Positions 34,530-46,762 of a DNA stretch of 64,000 nucleotides are shown here, piece after piece. The DNA is from Methylobacterium sp. Leaf91 (GTDB lineage: Bacteria; Pseudomonadota; Alphaproteobacteria; Rhizobiales; Beijerinckiaceae), in NCBI RefSeq assembly GCF_001422815.1, contig NZ_LMMP01000001.1, positions 305,848 through 369,847 on the forward strand, in the 5' to 3' direction. Each line of letters starts with the position of its first letter. Within the stretch, counting starts at the first letter, position 1. The notes under the pieces were generated by a model. That model worked only from the letters and a program-made list of their open reading frames with translations, was not told the origin of the DNA and did not search any database. A program made the translations under genes and the position numbers.

Positions 34530-36026
34530 ATGGCCACCTTCAGGACCTCCACCGGGACCGTCGCGGTCGAGACCTGGGGATACGAACTGCAAGGACGCGA
34601 TGGCGCGCCCCTCGACCGGGACCTGCTCGCCTCGGCGACCCATGACCTCCTCGTCATCGATTCCTCCCGCGACGGCACCAACGCCCTCCGGTTCTCGGCC
34701 GATGACATCACGCGCATGAAGGACGGGATGGGCGGACGTTCCGTGGTCGTCTCGTACATCTCCATCGGCGAGGCGTCCGACTTTCGCGATTACTGGCAGC
34801 CCGGCTGGACAGAGACGGGACTCGCGGAGGGCGGCCTCGGCGCGCGGGCGCCCGATTGGCTCGGGCCGCTCAATCCCGACTGGCCGGAATCGCGCAAGGT
34901 GCGCTTCTGGGACGAGGAGTAGCAGGACATCCTCTTCAACGACGCGCGGACGGGCGATGTCGACGCCATCGTCGCGGCGGGTTTCGACGCCGCCTATCTC
35001 GACATCGTCGACGGCTATTATTTCTGGGGCACGGAAGTCGCCGCCAAGGACCGGCAGGTTGGCGACCCCGTCTCGGTGAAGCAGGCCGCGCAGCGCATGG
35101 TCGATTTCGTCGTCGCGCTCACGGAACATGCCCGCGAGACCAACCCCGACTTCTTCGTCATCCCGCAGAACGGCGCCTGGATCCTCAACGATCTCGGCAA
35201 CGACACCGCGCGCAGGGAAGCCTATCTCGACGTCATCGGCGGGATCGCGGTGGAAGACCTCTATTATCGCGGCGCCCGCGACGAGAACAATCCGCTCAGG
35301 CCCGATGCCGAGACGATCGAGATCCTGAAGCAGGATTTCCTCGGCAACGGAAAGCCGGTCTTCTCCGTCGATTACGTCAATGGTGCCGCGCGCGTGGCGG
35401 AGTTCGATGCCCTGGCCCTCGCCGACGGCTTCATCCCCTTCGCCGCGCCGACGCGCGGCCTCGACCGACTGGTCGGCACCCATGACGGCGACCCGGCCTA
35501 CATCCTGCCGACGGGCAAGGCCGACATCCTGCGGGGCAGCGTCCTCGCCGACCGGATCGACGGGCTCGCCGGCAACGACAGGATCGACGGGAGGGCGGGC
35601 GCGGACCGACTCCTCGGCGGGGCGGGAAACGACACGCTGTTCGGGGGCGACGGCAACGACACGCTTTTCGGTGGCGCCGGGAAGGATCGCCTGAAGGGCG
35701 GGGCGGGCGACGACGTCTTCGTGTTCGCCACCGCCCTCGATGCCCGGAGGAACGTCGGCCGGATCACCGACTTTTCGCGGGCCGACGACACCGTCAAGCT
35801 GGACGACGACGTCTTCCTCGGGCTCGCCACCGGGCGGCTCGCCAAGGGCGCCTTCGCCATCGGCACCCGAGCCTCGGATGCGGATGACCGCATCCTCTAC
35901 GACACGGCGACGGGCGATCTCTTCTTCGACCGGGACGGTTCGGGGGCGACCTACAAACCCGTCCTGTTCGCGCATCTCACCAAGGAGACGGCCCTCGCCG
36001 CCTCCGATTTCCTCATCATCGGCTGA
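34530..36026 (+). pseudogene. GH114-like glycosidase with RTX tail, interrupted by amber codon
   Basis: One continuous frame of 499 codons apart from TAG at 34920-34922. The first part (VVVSYISIGEASDFRDYWQ, then PDWLGPLNPDWPESRKVRFW) and the second (ILFNDARTGDVDAIVAAGFD, AYLDIVDGYYFWG, NPDFFVIPQNGAWIL) form the TIM-barrel of GH114/TM1410-type putative endo-alpha-1,4-polygalactosaminidases. The C-terminus carries RTX calcium-binding repeats (GGAGNDTLFGGDGNDTLFGG) and an RTX end module, which suggests type I secretion. The stop falls in WDEE-stop-QDILF, where TGG (Trp) would restore the expected sequence. The rest is intact with normal codon use, so the lesion is recent, or an error or read-through codon. 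Confidence 0.8.
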
Positions 36027-36083
36027 TCCGCGCGGCGCCGCGCACCGTCACCGCCCGTGCAATCCCTCGCCATCCGCCCGCAG

Positions 36084-36125
36084 CGGACGGCTCACTCGTC
36101 CGTGCGGACGGCTCACTCGTCCGTG
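36084..36125. repeat. Two tandem 21-bp repeats at the nodT-type gene stop
   Basis: CGGACGGCTCACTCGTCCGTG occurs twice head to tail, followed by the first nine bases of a third copy. The copy next to the gene encodes the last residues and TGA of the outer-membrane component. Confidence 0.8.
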
Positions 36126-37834
36126 CGGACGGCTTGGCCCCGGTCGATCGGCAGGCGGTCGCCCTTGAGTTCGTCGGGTGTCGGAAGGCTGCGCACGTCC
36201 CAGCCGCCGCCCAGCGCCCGGATGAGGCTCACCGCCGTGGTGAAGCGGTTGAGCCGCACCTGCAGGGCGGTCACTTCGTTGTTCAGTTCCAACGCCTGGG
36301 CGGTGATGACGGTGGTGAAGTTCTGGGTACCCGCCCGGTATTCGTTGAGGGTGATCTCCACGGCGCGGCGGGCGGAGGCTACGGCCTCCTCCTGCGCCGC
36401 CTGCTGCCGGGCGAGGATGCGCACCCCGGCCAAGCCGTTCTCCACCTCGGCGAAGGCGGTGAGCACGGTCTGGCGGTAGGTCGCCACCGTGGCGTCGTAG
36501 GCGGCTCTCGCGATCTGCACGGCGGCGGTGCGGGCGCCGCCATCGAGCAAGGTTTCGCTGCCGGCCGCGGCCACCGACCAGACCTGGTTGGCCGCCGAGA
36601 AGACGCCGTTGCTGGTCAGCCCCGAGACGCCGCCCGAGCCCGAGAGGACCAGGGTCGGGTAGAAGGCCGCCACGGCGACGCCGATCTGCTCGCTCTGGGA
36701 CTGGACGCTGCGCTCGGCCTGCGCGATGTCCGGGCGCCGCTCCAGCAGGGCGGAGGGGATGCCCACCGGAACCGCGGGCGGCGTCTTCGGCAGGCTCCCC
36801 TTCGGCAGGGACAATTCGGAGGGCGGCCGCCCGATCAGCGTCGCGATGGCGTGTTCGAAGGTCGCGCGCTGCAGGCCCACCGCGATGGCCTGGGCCTGGG
36901 TCGATTGCACCTGCGTCTGCGCCGTGATCACGTCGGAACGGGCCGCCACGCCGGCATTGTACTGGTTCTCGGTGATGGCGAGGCTCTTCTTGTAGGCCTC
37001 CACCGTCTCGTTCAGCAGGCGCTGCAGGGAATCCTGGTAGCGCAGGCTGAAATAGTTGGTGGCGACCTCGGACTGGATCGCCAGGCGCACCGCCGCCAGA
37101 TCCGCCGCGCTCGCCTGGGCATTGGCGACCTCGCTCTCGATGTTGCGCCGGATGCGGCCGAACAGGTCGAGCTCCCACGAGGCCTGGGCCTGGAGCGAGA
37201 CCGAGGTGCGCTCGGTGCCGAGCGTCCGCGAGCGCGTGATCGTCGGCGCGCCGATGACCGTGGGGTAGAGCGCCGAGCGCGCCTGGGCGACGAGGCCGCG
37301 CGCCTGGTCGTGGGAGGCCAGGGAGACGCGCAGGTTCTGGTTGTCCACGTCGACGAGGCGGATCAGCCGGTCGAGGGCGGGGTCGCGGAACACGCGCCAC
37401 CAATCGCCGCGCTCGGCCCCGTCATTGGGCTGCACCGCGCGCCACCCCTTCCGCGTGGCGACATGGGCCACACTGTCCTCACGCATTCCGCCCTGCTTGA
37501 ACGCCAGCGGCGTCTCCACGGAGGGGCGGGAGTAATCGGGCCCGACCATGCAGCCGGAGAGGGTTGCGGCGAGGGCGAGGACGGGCAGGCACCAACGCCC
37601 CTTCCCTCCCCCCTTTGCGGGGGAGGGTGGCCCTCGCGTGAGCGAGGGTCGGGAGAGGGGAGCGCCCTGACCGGAGAGGTCGGCCCCTCTCCCGCCTGCT
37701 CCGCAGGCACCCTCCCCCGCACCAAGTCGGGTCTGCCCGACTTGGCCAGCCAAAGACGGATCTCGGGCAAGCCCGAGGTCCGTGGGGGGAGGGTTGCTAC
37801 GCGCGGGTCGCATCGTCCGGTCACGCCCGCTCAT
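36113..37834 (-). CDS. RND efflux outer-membrane lipoprotein (NodT/OprM type)
   Basis: The frame is 573 residues. The recognisable protein starts at WCLPVLALAATLSGCMVGPD (lipobox LSGC, then GPDYSRP), followed by two OEP domains of the TolC-like fold (WWRVFRDPALDRLIRLVDV, SWELDLFGRIRRNIES, QYNAGVAARSDVITAQTQVQ, LLERRPDIAQAERSV). It is the outer-membrane exit duct for the MdtABC-like pump just upstream. The ATG at 37834 overlaps the mdtC stop (ATGA). The first 80 or so residues are encoded by two palindromic repeat elements and precede the lipoprotein signal, so the real start may be a non-standard codon just before the signal. A GGGGGGAGGGAAGGGG tract lies there. Confidence 0.85.
   Translation of the reverse strand: MSGRDRTMRPARSNPPPTDLGLARDPSLAGQVGQTRLGAGEGACGAGGRGADLSGQGAPLSRPSLTRGPPSPAKGGGKGRWCLPVLALAATLSGCMVGPDYSRPSVETPLAFKQGGMREDSVAHVATRKGWRAVQPNDGAERGDWWRVFRDPALDRLIRLVDVDNQNLRVSLASHDQARGLVAQARSALYPTVIGAPTITRSRTLGTERTSVSLQAQASWELDLFGRIRRNIESEVANAQASAADLAAVRLAIQSEVATNYFSLRYQDSLQRLLNETVEAYKKSLAITENQYNAGVAARSDVITAQTQVQSTQAQAIAVGLQRATFEHAIATLIGRPPSELSLPKGSLPKTPPAVPVGIPSALLERRPDIAQAERSVQSQSEQIGVAVAAFYPTLVLSGSGGVSGLTSNGVFSAANQVWSVAAAGSETLLDGGARTAAVQIARAAYDATVATYRQTVLTAFAEVENGLAGVRILARQQAAQEEAVASARRAVEITLNEYRAGTQNFTTVITAQALELNNEVTALQVRLNRFTTAVSLIRALGGGWDVRSLPTPDELKGDRLPIDRGQAVRTDE
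37601..37795. repeat. Two palindromic elements inside the nodT-type reading frame
   Basis: The first copy (about 37601-37664) reads CCCTCCCCCCTTTGCGGGGG, then AGGGTGG, a variable hairpin and CGGGAGAGGGGAGCG. A second copy in inverse orientation follows (from 37683: CCCCTCTCCCG, hairpin, CACCCTCCCCCGC), extended by AAGTCGGG/CCCGACTT and CTCGGGCAAGCCCGAG hairpins. On the minus strand they are translated as PLSRPSLTRGPPSPAKGGG and related residues. Confidence 0.75.
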
Positions 37835-40800
37835 TCGGCCGGGCTCACCGAAACGCCGGGCGTCGGCTTCCGCCGGCGGAGGCGGTCGAGATAGAGGTAG
37901 ACGACGGGTGTGGTGTAGAGGGTCAGGAGCTGGCTCACGATCAGGCCGCCGGCGATGGCGATGCCCAGGGGGCGGCGCATCTCCGACCCCTCGCCCCCGG
38001 CGAGGATGAGAGGCAGGGCGCCGAGCAGGGCCGCCAGCGTTGTCATCATGATCGGCCGGAAGCGCAAGAGGCAGGCCTCGAAGATCGCATCCTTCGGTGT
38101 GGCTCCGCGCGTGCGCTCGGCATCGAGCGCCACGTCGATCATCATGATCGCGTTCTTCTTGACGATCCCGATGAGCAGGAACACCGCGATCAGCGCGATG
38201 ATGGTGAATTCCGTGCCGGAGACGAGGAGCGCCAGCAGCGCGCCGATGCCGGCCGAGGGCAGCGTCGAGAGGATCGTCACCGGATGGACGAAGCTCTCAT
38301 AGAGGATCCCCAGGATGGTGTAGACGGCCAGCAGCGCGGCCAGGATCAGCAGCGGCTGGCGCGAGGACGAGGCCTGGAAGGTCTTGGCGGCGCCCGCGAA
38401 CTCGCCGTGGATCGTCGCCGGCAGGCGTAAGGCCGCCTCGGCCTCCTCGATGGCGGCGGTGGCGTCCGAGAGGCTCTTGCCCGGCGCCAGGTTGAACGAG
38501 AGCGTGGTCGCGACGAACAGGCCCTGGTGGCTCACCTGCACGGGCGCGTTCGCGGTCTCGACCCGGGCGAAGGCCGAGAGCGGGATCATCGTCTCCTTGG
38601 CGCTCGAGACCGGGGCGCTGGACGAGGCCCCCGCCCCGCCCGCGATGGCGTTGGAGGCGGCGTTGCGGGCGGAATCGGCGGCGATGGTGGAGGCCGTCGT
38701 CCCCGTCGTCGCGGCCCCCGCCACCGTCCCGGCCACCGCGTTGGTGATGGCCGAGCCGCGCGCCTTGCCGCCGGAGGTCGAGACGAAGACGGTCTTCAGG
38801 GTCTCAGGGCTCTGCAGGTAGCGCGGCGCGATCTCCATCACGACGTGGTACTGGTTGAGCGGATTGTAGATCGTCGAGACCTGCCGCTGGCCGAAGGCGT
38901 CGTAGAGCGTGTTGTCGATCTTGTCGGGCGTGATGCCGTAGCGATAGGCCGTGGCCCGGTCGATGACGAGGCGGCTTTCCAGCCCGCCCTCCTGCTGGTC
39001 GGAGGTGACATCGGCGAAGACCGGATTCTTCTGCAGCGCCTCCACGAGCCGGGGCGCCGCCGCATAGAGCTCGTCGGCCGTGTCACCCTGGAGGGTGTAC
39101 TGGTACTGCGCGAAGCTCTGGCGCCCGCCCATGCGGAGGTCCTGGCGCGGGAACAGGAACAGCCGGGCGCCCGCCACCTGCGCCAGCTTGGGGCGCAGCC
39201 GGGTCATCACCTCGGTGATCGAGGCGCGCTCGCCCCGCGGCTTGAGGCCGACGAAGACATTGGCCGAGTTGGTGGCGCGCCCGCCGGTGAAGCCGACGAC
39301 GCTGTCCACCGCCGGGTCGGCCTGCACGATGGCGGTCGCCTGTTCCAGCTTCTGCTTCATCGCCTGGAACGAGATGCGCTGGTCGGCCTGGATGCCGCCC
39401 ATCATCTGACCCGTATCCTGCTCGGGGAAGAATCCCTTGGGGACGATGATGTAGAGATAGACGTTGAGCCCGATCGTCGCGAACAGCGTGAGCAGCACCA
39501 GGCGGCGATGAGCGAGGGCGATCCGCAGGGTCCGCTCATAAGCGCGCAGCGTTCCCTCGAAGGCGCCTTCCAGCCCCCGGATCAGGAGGTTGGGGCGGCG
39601 CGGCGCCTCTCCCTCCGGCACGCTTTCACGCTTGAGCAGGAGCGCGCACATCATCGGCGTGGTGGTGAGCGAGAGGACCAGCGAGATCAGGATCGCCAGG
39701 GACAGGGTGACGGCGAATTCCTCGAACAGCCGCCCGACGATGCCGCCCATCAGCAGGATCGGGATGAACACCGCGATCAACGACAGGGTCATGGAGATGA
39801 CGGTGAAGCCGACCTCCTTCGACCCGGTGAGGGCGGCCTCCACCCTCGGCTTGCCGAGCTCGATATGGCGCTGGATGTTCTCCAGGACGACGATGGCGTC
39901 GTCCACCACGAAGCCCGTCGCGATGATGAGGGCCATCAGCGACAGGATGTCGAGGCTGTAATCCAGCAGGTACATGGCCGAGAAGGTGCCGATGATCGAG
40001 ATCGGCACGGCCACGGCCGGGATCAGGGTCGCCCGGCCGGAGCGCAGGAAGGCGAAGACCACGCCGATGACGAGGACGACCGCGATGATCAGGGTCTCCT
40101 CGGTCTCGGCGAGGGAGGCACGGATCGTGGCGCTGCGGTCGCCCGTGACGGTGAGGTCGATGTCTCCCGGCAGCGCTGCCTGGACCTGCGGCAGCGCCGC
40201 CTTCACCGCCTTGATGGTGTCGACCACGTTGGAGCCGGGCTGCTTGTAGATGAACAGGATCACGCCCGGCCGGCCGTTCACGAGGCCGAGATTACGCTTG
40301 TCCTCCACCGAATCCTCGACCTTGCCCACATCGGTGAGACGCACGCCCGCCCCGTTGCGGTAGGCCACGACGATGTCACGGTAATCCGCCGCCACCCGGC
40401 CCTGGTCGTTGGCGTAGAGCTGGTAATGGCGGGTGTCGGTCTCGATTGCGCCTTTCGGGGAATTGGCGTTGGCCGAGGCGATCGCGGCGCGCACCCCTTC
40501 GAGCCCGATCCCGTAATTGTAGAGGGCGGTGGGATCGAGTTCGACCCGCACCGCCGGGAGCGACGAGCCGCCGATATCGACATTCCCCACCCCGGGGAGC
40601 TGGGACATCTTCTGCTGCACCACCGTGGCGGCGGAATCGTAGAGCTGGCCCGGCGACAGGGTGTTCGAGGTCAGGCCGAGGATCAGGATCGGCGCATCGG
40701 CTGGGTTGAACTTGCGATAGGTCGGGTTCGAGCGCAGGGCGGTGGGCAGGTCGGCCCGCGCGGCGTTGATCGCCGCCTGCACGTCGCGGGCGGCCCCGTC

Positions 40801-41103
40801 GATGTCGCGGTTGAGATTGAACATCAGGACGATCCGCACCGTCCCGACGGAACTGGTGGAGGTCATCTCGCCCACATCGGCGATGATGCCGAGCCGCCGC
40901 TCCAAGGGGGCCGCCACCGTCGTCGCCATGGTCTCGGGCGAGGCCCCGGCCATCTGCGCCTGGACCAGGATGACGGGGAAATCCACCTGCGGCAGCGGCG
41001 CCACCGGCAGCTTGAAGAACGCAAAGATCCCCGCCAGCAGTACCCCGATGGTGAGCAGCGTCGTGGCGACCGGACGGCGGATGAACGGTTCGGAGACGTT
41101 CAT
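37831..41103 (-). CDS. mdtC: RND multidrug efflux transporter, MdtC-like
   Basis: A 1090-residue RND pump subunit with the typical N-terminus (IRRPVATTLLTIGVLLAGIF, PVAPLPQVDFPVI, GASPETMATTVAAPLERRLG). Transmembrane relay residues lie in [19 protein letters not shown], and [13 protein letters not shown] is near the end. Motif details (APLPQVDFPVI and GRATLIPAVAVPISIIGTFS) fit MdtC rather than MdtB. It should form a heterotrimer with the MdtB-like subunit. Its start overlaps the DUF559 frame stop (ATGA). A low-complexity Ala/Ser/Thr insertion of about 55-60 residues (about 777-834) makes it longer than usual. Confidence 0.92.
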   Translation of the reverse strand: MNVSEPFIRRPVATTLLTIGVLLAGIFAFFKLPVAPLPQVDFPVILVQAQMAGASPETMATTVAAPLERRLGIIADVGEMTSTSSVGTVRIVLMFNLNRDIDGAARDVQAAINAARADLPTALRSNPTYRKFNPADAPILILGLTSNTLSPGQLYDSAATVVQQKMSQLPGVGNVDIGGSSLPAVRVELDPTALYNYGIGLEGVRAAIASANANSPKGAIETDTRHYQLYANDQGRVAADYRDIVVAYRNGAGVRLTDVGKVEDSVEDKRNLGLVNGRPGVILFIYKQPGSNVVDTIKAVKAALPQVQAALPGDIDLTVTGDRSATIRASLAETEETLIIAVVLVIGVVFAFLRSGRATLIPAVAVPISIIGTFSAMYLLDYSLDILSLMALIIATGFVVDDAIVVLENIQRHIELGKPRVEAALTGSKEVGFTVISMTLSLIAVFIPILLMGGIVGRLFEEFAVTLSLAILISLVLSLTTTPMMCALLLKRESVPEGEAPRRPNLLIRGLEGAFEGTLRAYERTLRIALAHRRLVLLTLFATIGLNVYLYIIVPKGFFPEQDTGQMMGGIQADQRISFQAMKQKLEQATAIVQADPAVDSVVGFTGGRATNSANVFVGLKPRGERASITEVMTRLRPKLAQVAGARLFLFPRQDLRMGGRQSFAQYQYTLQGDTADELYAAAPRLVEALQKNPVFADVTSDQQEGGLESRLVIDRATAYRYGITPDKIDNTLYDAFGQRQVSTIYNPLNQYHVVMEIAPRYLQSPETLKTVFVSTSGGKARGSAITNAVAGTVAGAATTGTTASTIAADSARNAASNAIAGGAGASSSAPVSSAKETMIPLSAFARVETANAPVQVSHQGLFVATTLSFNLAPGKSLSDATAAIEEAEAALRLPATIHGEFAGAAKTFQASSSRQPLLILAALLAVYTILGILYESFVHPVTILSTLPSAGIGALLALLVSGTEFTIIALIAVFLLIGIVKKNAIMMIDVALDAERTRGATPKDAIFEACLLRFRPIMMTTLAALLGALPLILAGGEGSEMRRPLGIAIAGGLIVSQLLTLYTTPVVYLYLDRLRRRKPTPGVSVSPAE

Positions 41104-41686
41104 GGGCGGGGAGCCGGGCGCATACTCCCTCCCCCCTCTGCGGGGGAGGGTGGCCCGGCCGTCAGGCCGGGTCGGGAGAGGGGAGCGACGCGGCCGGACG
41201 CGGCGCGAGCCAGCCGCGCCTCGACGGTCGCGCCGACCGTGTCGAGGACCGAGGCGAGATCGCTCAGGACACGGTCATTCGGGAAGCGCAGAATCTCGAA
41301 TCCCTGCTCCCGCAGCCAGACATCGCGCGCGGCGTCGCGATCACTGCGTTCGGCCTCGTCATGCGGGGCTCCGTCGAGTTCGACGATCAGTCGGGCGGAG
41401 GCGCAGAGGAAATCGGCGATGTAGGGCGGCAGGGGAACCTGGCGTCTGAATTTGAGCCCACGGAAGCGGCTACCGCGCACCTGCTGCCAGAACGCATCCT
41501 CGGCAAGGGTACGGAGCCGACGTTGCTCGCGAGCGAACGCACGCAGATGTGGAGTGGGTCTGACGAGGGTCCGCCCATCGTCGCTCTGCGCGTCCGATCC
41601 GGAAACCGGGTTCCCCTCTCCCGACCCCCTTCGGGGGCCACCCTCCCCCGCAGAGGGGGGAGGGAGAGTGACGGCAAGGTCCCGGA

Positions 41687-41690
<4 letters not shown>
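41100..41690 (-). CDS. DUF559 endonuclease-like protein between palindromic elements
   Basis: The frame is 196 residues. The core (about residues 45-160) is a DUF559 domain related to Vsr/PD-(D/E)XK nucleases: [72 protein letters not shown]. The N-terminus ([18 protein letters not shown]) and C-terminus ([20 protein letters not shown]) are encoded by two inverted copies of the palindromic element. GTG at 41690 overlaps the mdtB TGA, and its own TGA overlaps the mdtC ATG. It splits an operon in which mdtB and mdtC are normally adjacent, so it looks inserted. Whether the whole frame or only the core is translated is unknown. Confidence 0.75.
41125..41185. repeat. Palindromic element, copy at 3' end of DUF559 gene
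   Basis: CTCCCTCCCCCCTCTGCGGG, then GGAGGGTGG, a CCCGGCC-GTCA-GGCCGGG hairpin, then TCGGGAGAGGGGAG. Same design as the element at 37601 and inverse to the one at 41611. Confidence 0.8.
41611..41668. repeat. Palindromic element, copy at 5' end of DUF559 gene
   Basis: TTCCCCTCTCCCGA, a CCCCC-TTC-GGGGG hairpin, CCACCCTCCCCCGC, then AGAGGGGGGAGGGAGAG. Inverted relative to the copy at 41125; together they bracket the DUF559 core. Confidence 0.8.
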
Positions 41691-44800
<3,110 letters not shown>

Positions 44801-44865
44801 GGGGCGAGCCCTTCCCCCACCGGGTCTCGGACTTGCCCGACCGTCGGCGTGAAGCGCCACGCGCT

Positions 44866-44957
44866 CCCTCTCCTGGAAGGAGAGGGTTGGGGTGAGGTGT
44901 AGTCGATCTCCGGAAAGGTCACACACCTCACCCTGTCCCTCTCCTTCCAGGAGAGGG
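44866..44957. repeat. Large inverted repeat between mdtA and mdtB
   Basis: CCCTCTCCTGGAAGGAGAGG (from 44866) continuing GTTGGGGTGAGGTGT, and ACACCTCACCC, then TGTCCCTCTCCTTCCAGGAG ending at 44957, are near-perfect inverted arms. It belongs to a different sequence family from the 41125/41611 elements. It could form a strong mRNA hairpin between the two cistrons. Confidence 0.8.
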
Positions 44958-45071
44958 AACCCGCGCTACCCGTGCGATCCGCCCAAGCCTTCGCCAGGAA
45001 ACGGATCACTGTGACATCCGGTGCGGCCATGGATGCGGCGAACAGCGCGCCATTCATAGGCAACAAGGCGC

Positions 45072-46490
45072 TCATTGCGCCGCCGGCCGCTCTCTGCGGC
45101 GCTCGCGCTTCTGCGGCGGGTTTTCGGGAGGCGTCCCGGCGGCGGGGGTCGATGTCGTGGCCGGGGCGTCGGTTGCAGGTGCGGCTTGGCCAGGTGCGGC
45201 TTGGCCGGGCGCCGCAGGTTCGCCGGGTGCCGCCGGCTGGCCCTTGCCGCCCTCGGTGACGCGGACCTTGGCGCCGTCGCGCAGGCGGTCGGTCCCATCG
45301 ACCACAACCCGGTCGCCGACCGCCACCCCCTTGGTAACGGCACTGCGCGTGCCATCGGCCTCGCCGACGGTGATCGGCCGGACCACGACCTTGTCGTCGC
45401 TGTCGAGCAGGTAGACATAGGCGCCGGGCGTGCCGCGCAGGATCGCGGCGGTGGGGACGATGGGCGTGTCCCGCACCGTATCCACGGTGAGCTTGGCGTT
45501 CACGAACTGGTTCGGGAACAGGCTCTCGTCCTTGTTGTCGAACAGCGCGCGCAACTTCACCGTGCCGGTGGTGGTGTCGATCTGGTTGTCCACCGTGTCG
45601 AGGGTGCCGGTGGCGAGCACGTTGGCATCGCCCCGGTCATAGGCGGTCACCGTGAGCTTCGCCCCCGAGCGCAGGCGGCGCATGACGCGCGCCACGTCGT
45701 CCTCGGGCAGGGTGAACACCACCGAGATCGGGTGCAGCTGCGTCACCACCACGATGTTGGTGGAGGCGGCGGTGACGTAATTGCCCTGGTCGATCTGGCG
45801 CAGGCCGACGCGGCCCTCGACGGGCGAGACGATGCGCGTATAGGCGATGTTGAGCTTCTGCTGGTCGACCTGGGCCTGATCGATGGCGACCGTGCCCTCG
45901 TTCTGCTTCACCAGGGCCGCTTGCGTGTCCACGTTCTGCTTCGAGATCGAATCCTGCAGGCTGAGGCGCTGGAAACGGGCGAGGTCGAGCTTCGAATTCT
46001 GCAGCAGGGCCTGATCGCGGGCGAGCTGGCCCTGGTACTGGGCGAGTTGCGCCTCGTAGATGCGCGGATCGATCTGGGCGAGGAAATCGCCCTTCTTCAC
46101 GGTCTGCCCCTCGCGGAAGCCGATCTCCGTGAGATAGCCGCTGATCTGCGACTGGATCGTCACGGTGGCGAGCGGCGTCACCGTGCCGAGGCCCGACAGC
46201 ACCACCGGGATCTCGCCGGTGGAGACCGTGGCGACCCCGACCGCCTGTGGCATGTCGCCCGGACGTCCACGGGCGCCCTTGCCGCGGGCGGGCGCGCCGT
46301 CGGCCGTGCTCTCCGTCTTGGGAGCGAGCTTGGGCGCGAGATAGAATCTGTAGCCGGCCGCTCCCGCCCCGGCGAGGAGGAGGAGCAGGATCAACCATGT
46401 TCCCACACGGCTTCGCCGGCGCGTCGGCGCCGGGGTGTCCGGTCTGAATTCCCGGGCCGTTTCGGTCCGGATGGGCGATTGTTCGTTCAT
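45072..46490 (-). CDS. mdtA: RND efflux periplasmic adaptor, MdtA-like
   Basis: About 472 residues. An N-terminal membrane anchor (VGTWLILLLLLAGAGAAGYR) is followed by the membrane-fusion-protein fold: VPVVLSGLGTVTPLATVTIQ-type lipoyl half, GYLTEIGFREGQTVKKGDFL, a helical hairpin, and RIVSPVEGRVGLRQIDQGNY. The C-terminus is a Pro/Ala-rich tail ending in a basic cluster. It links MdtB/MdtC to the outer-membrane duct and is the first gene of the operon. The ATG at 46490 is chosen as the conserved start, although its ribosome-binding site is weak; the frame extends to a GTG at 46583. Confidence 0.92.
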   Translation of the reverse strand: MNEQSPIRTETAREFRPDTPAPTRRRSRVGTWLILLLLLAGAGAAGYRFYLAPKLAPKTESTADGAPARGKGARGRPGDMPQAVGVATVSTGEIPVVLSGLGTVTPLATVTIQSQISGYLTEIGFREGQTVKKGDFLAQIDPRIYEAQLAQYQGQLARDQALLQNSKLDLARFQRLSLQDSISKQNVDTQAALVKQNEGTVAIDQAQVDQQKLNIAYTRIVSPVEGRVGLRQIDQGNYVTAASTNIVVVTQLHPISVVFTLPEDDVARVMRRLRSGAKLTVTAYDRGDANVLATGTLDTVDNQIDTTTGTVKLRALFDNKDESLFPNQFVNAKLTVDTVRDTPIVPTAAILRGTPGAYVYLLDSDDKVVVRPITVGEADGTRSAVTKGVAVGDRVVVDGTDRLRDGAKVRVTEGGKGQPAAPGEPAAPGQAAPGQAAPATDAPATTSTPAAGTPPENPPQKRERRRERPAAQ

Positions 46491-46762
46491 GCCTCGACAA
46501 TCCAGCCGATCGCTCCCGAACGGCACCGCGCAGTCTGGACGAAATGGCGACGTGAGTCCCGAGGGAACAGGGGGCGCGACCACCGCGCAGCGGGGCGCCG
46601 ATCCGGGACAGTGCCGGGAGCCGCGCTGGGTTGCCGGTGGGTCTTACCCGTCGATCGATCGCTCAGCATCGCGGCCGGGCATGCCGGATTATTGCGACGC
46701 CAGTGCGGCGCGGAAGTTTCCGGGTTGTTTCCGACGTTCCGGCGGCGGATCGGCGGAAGCCT

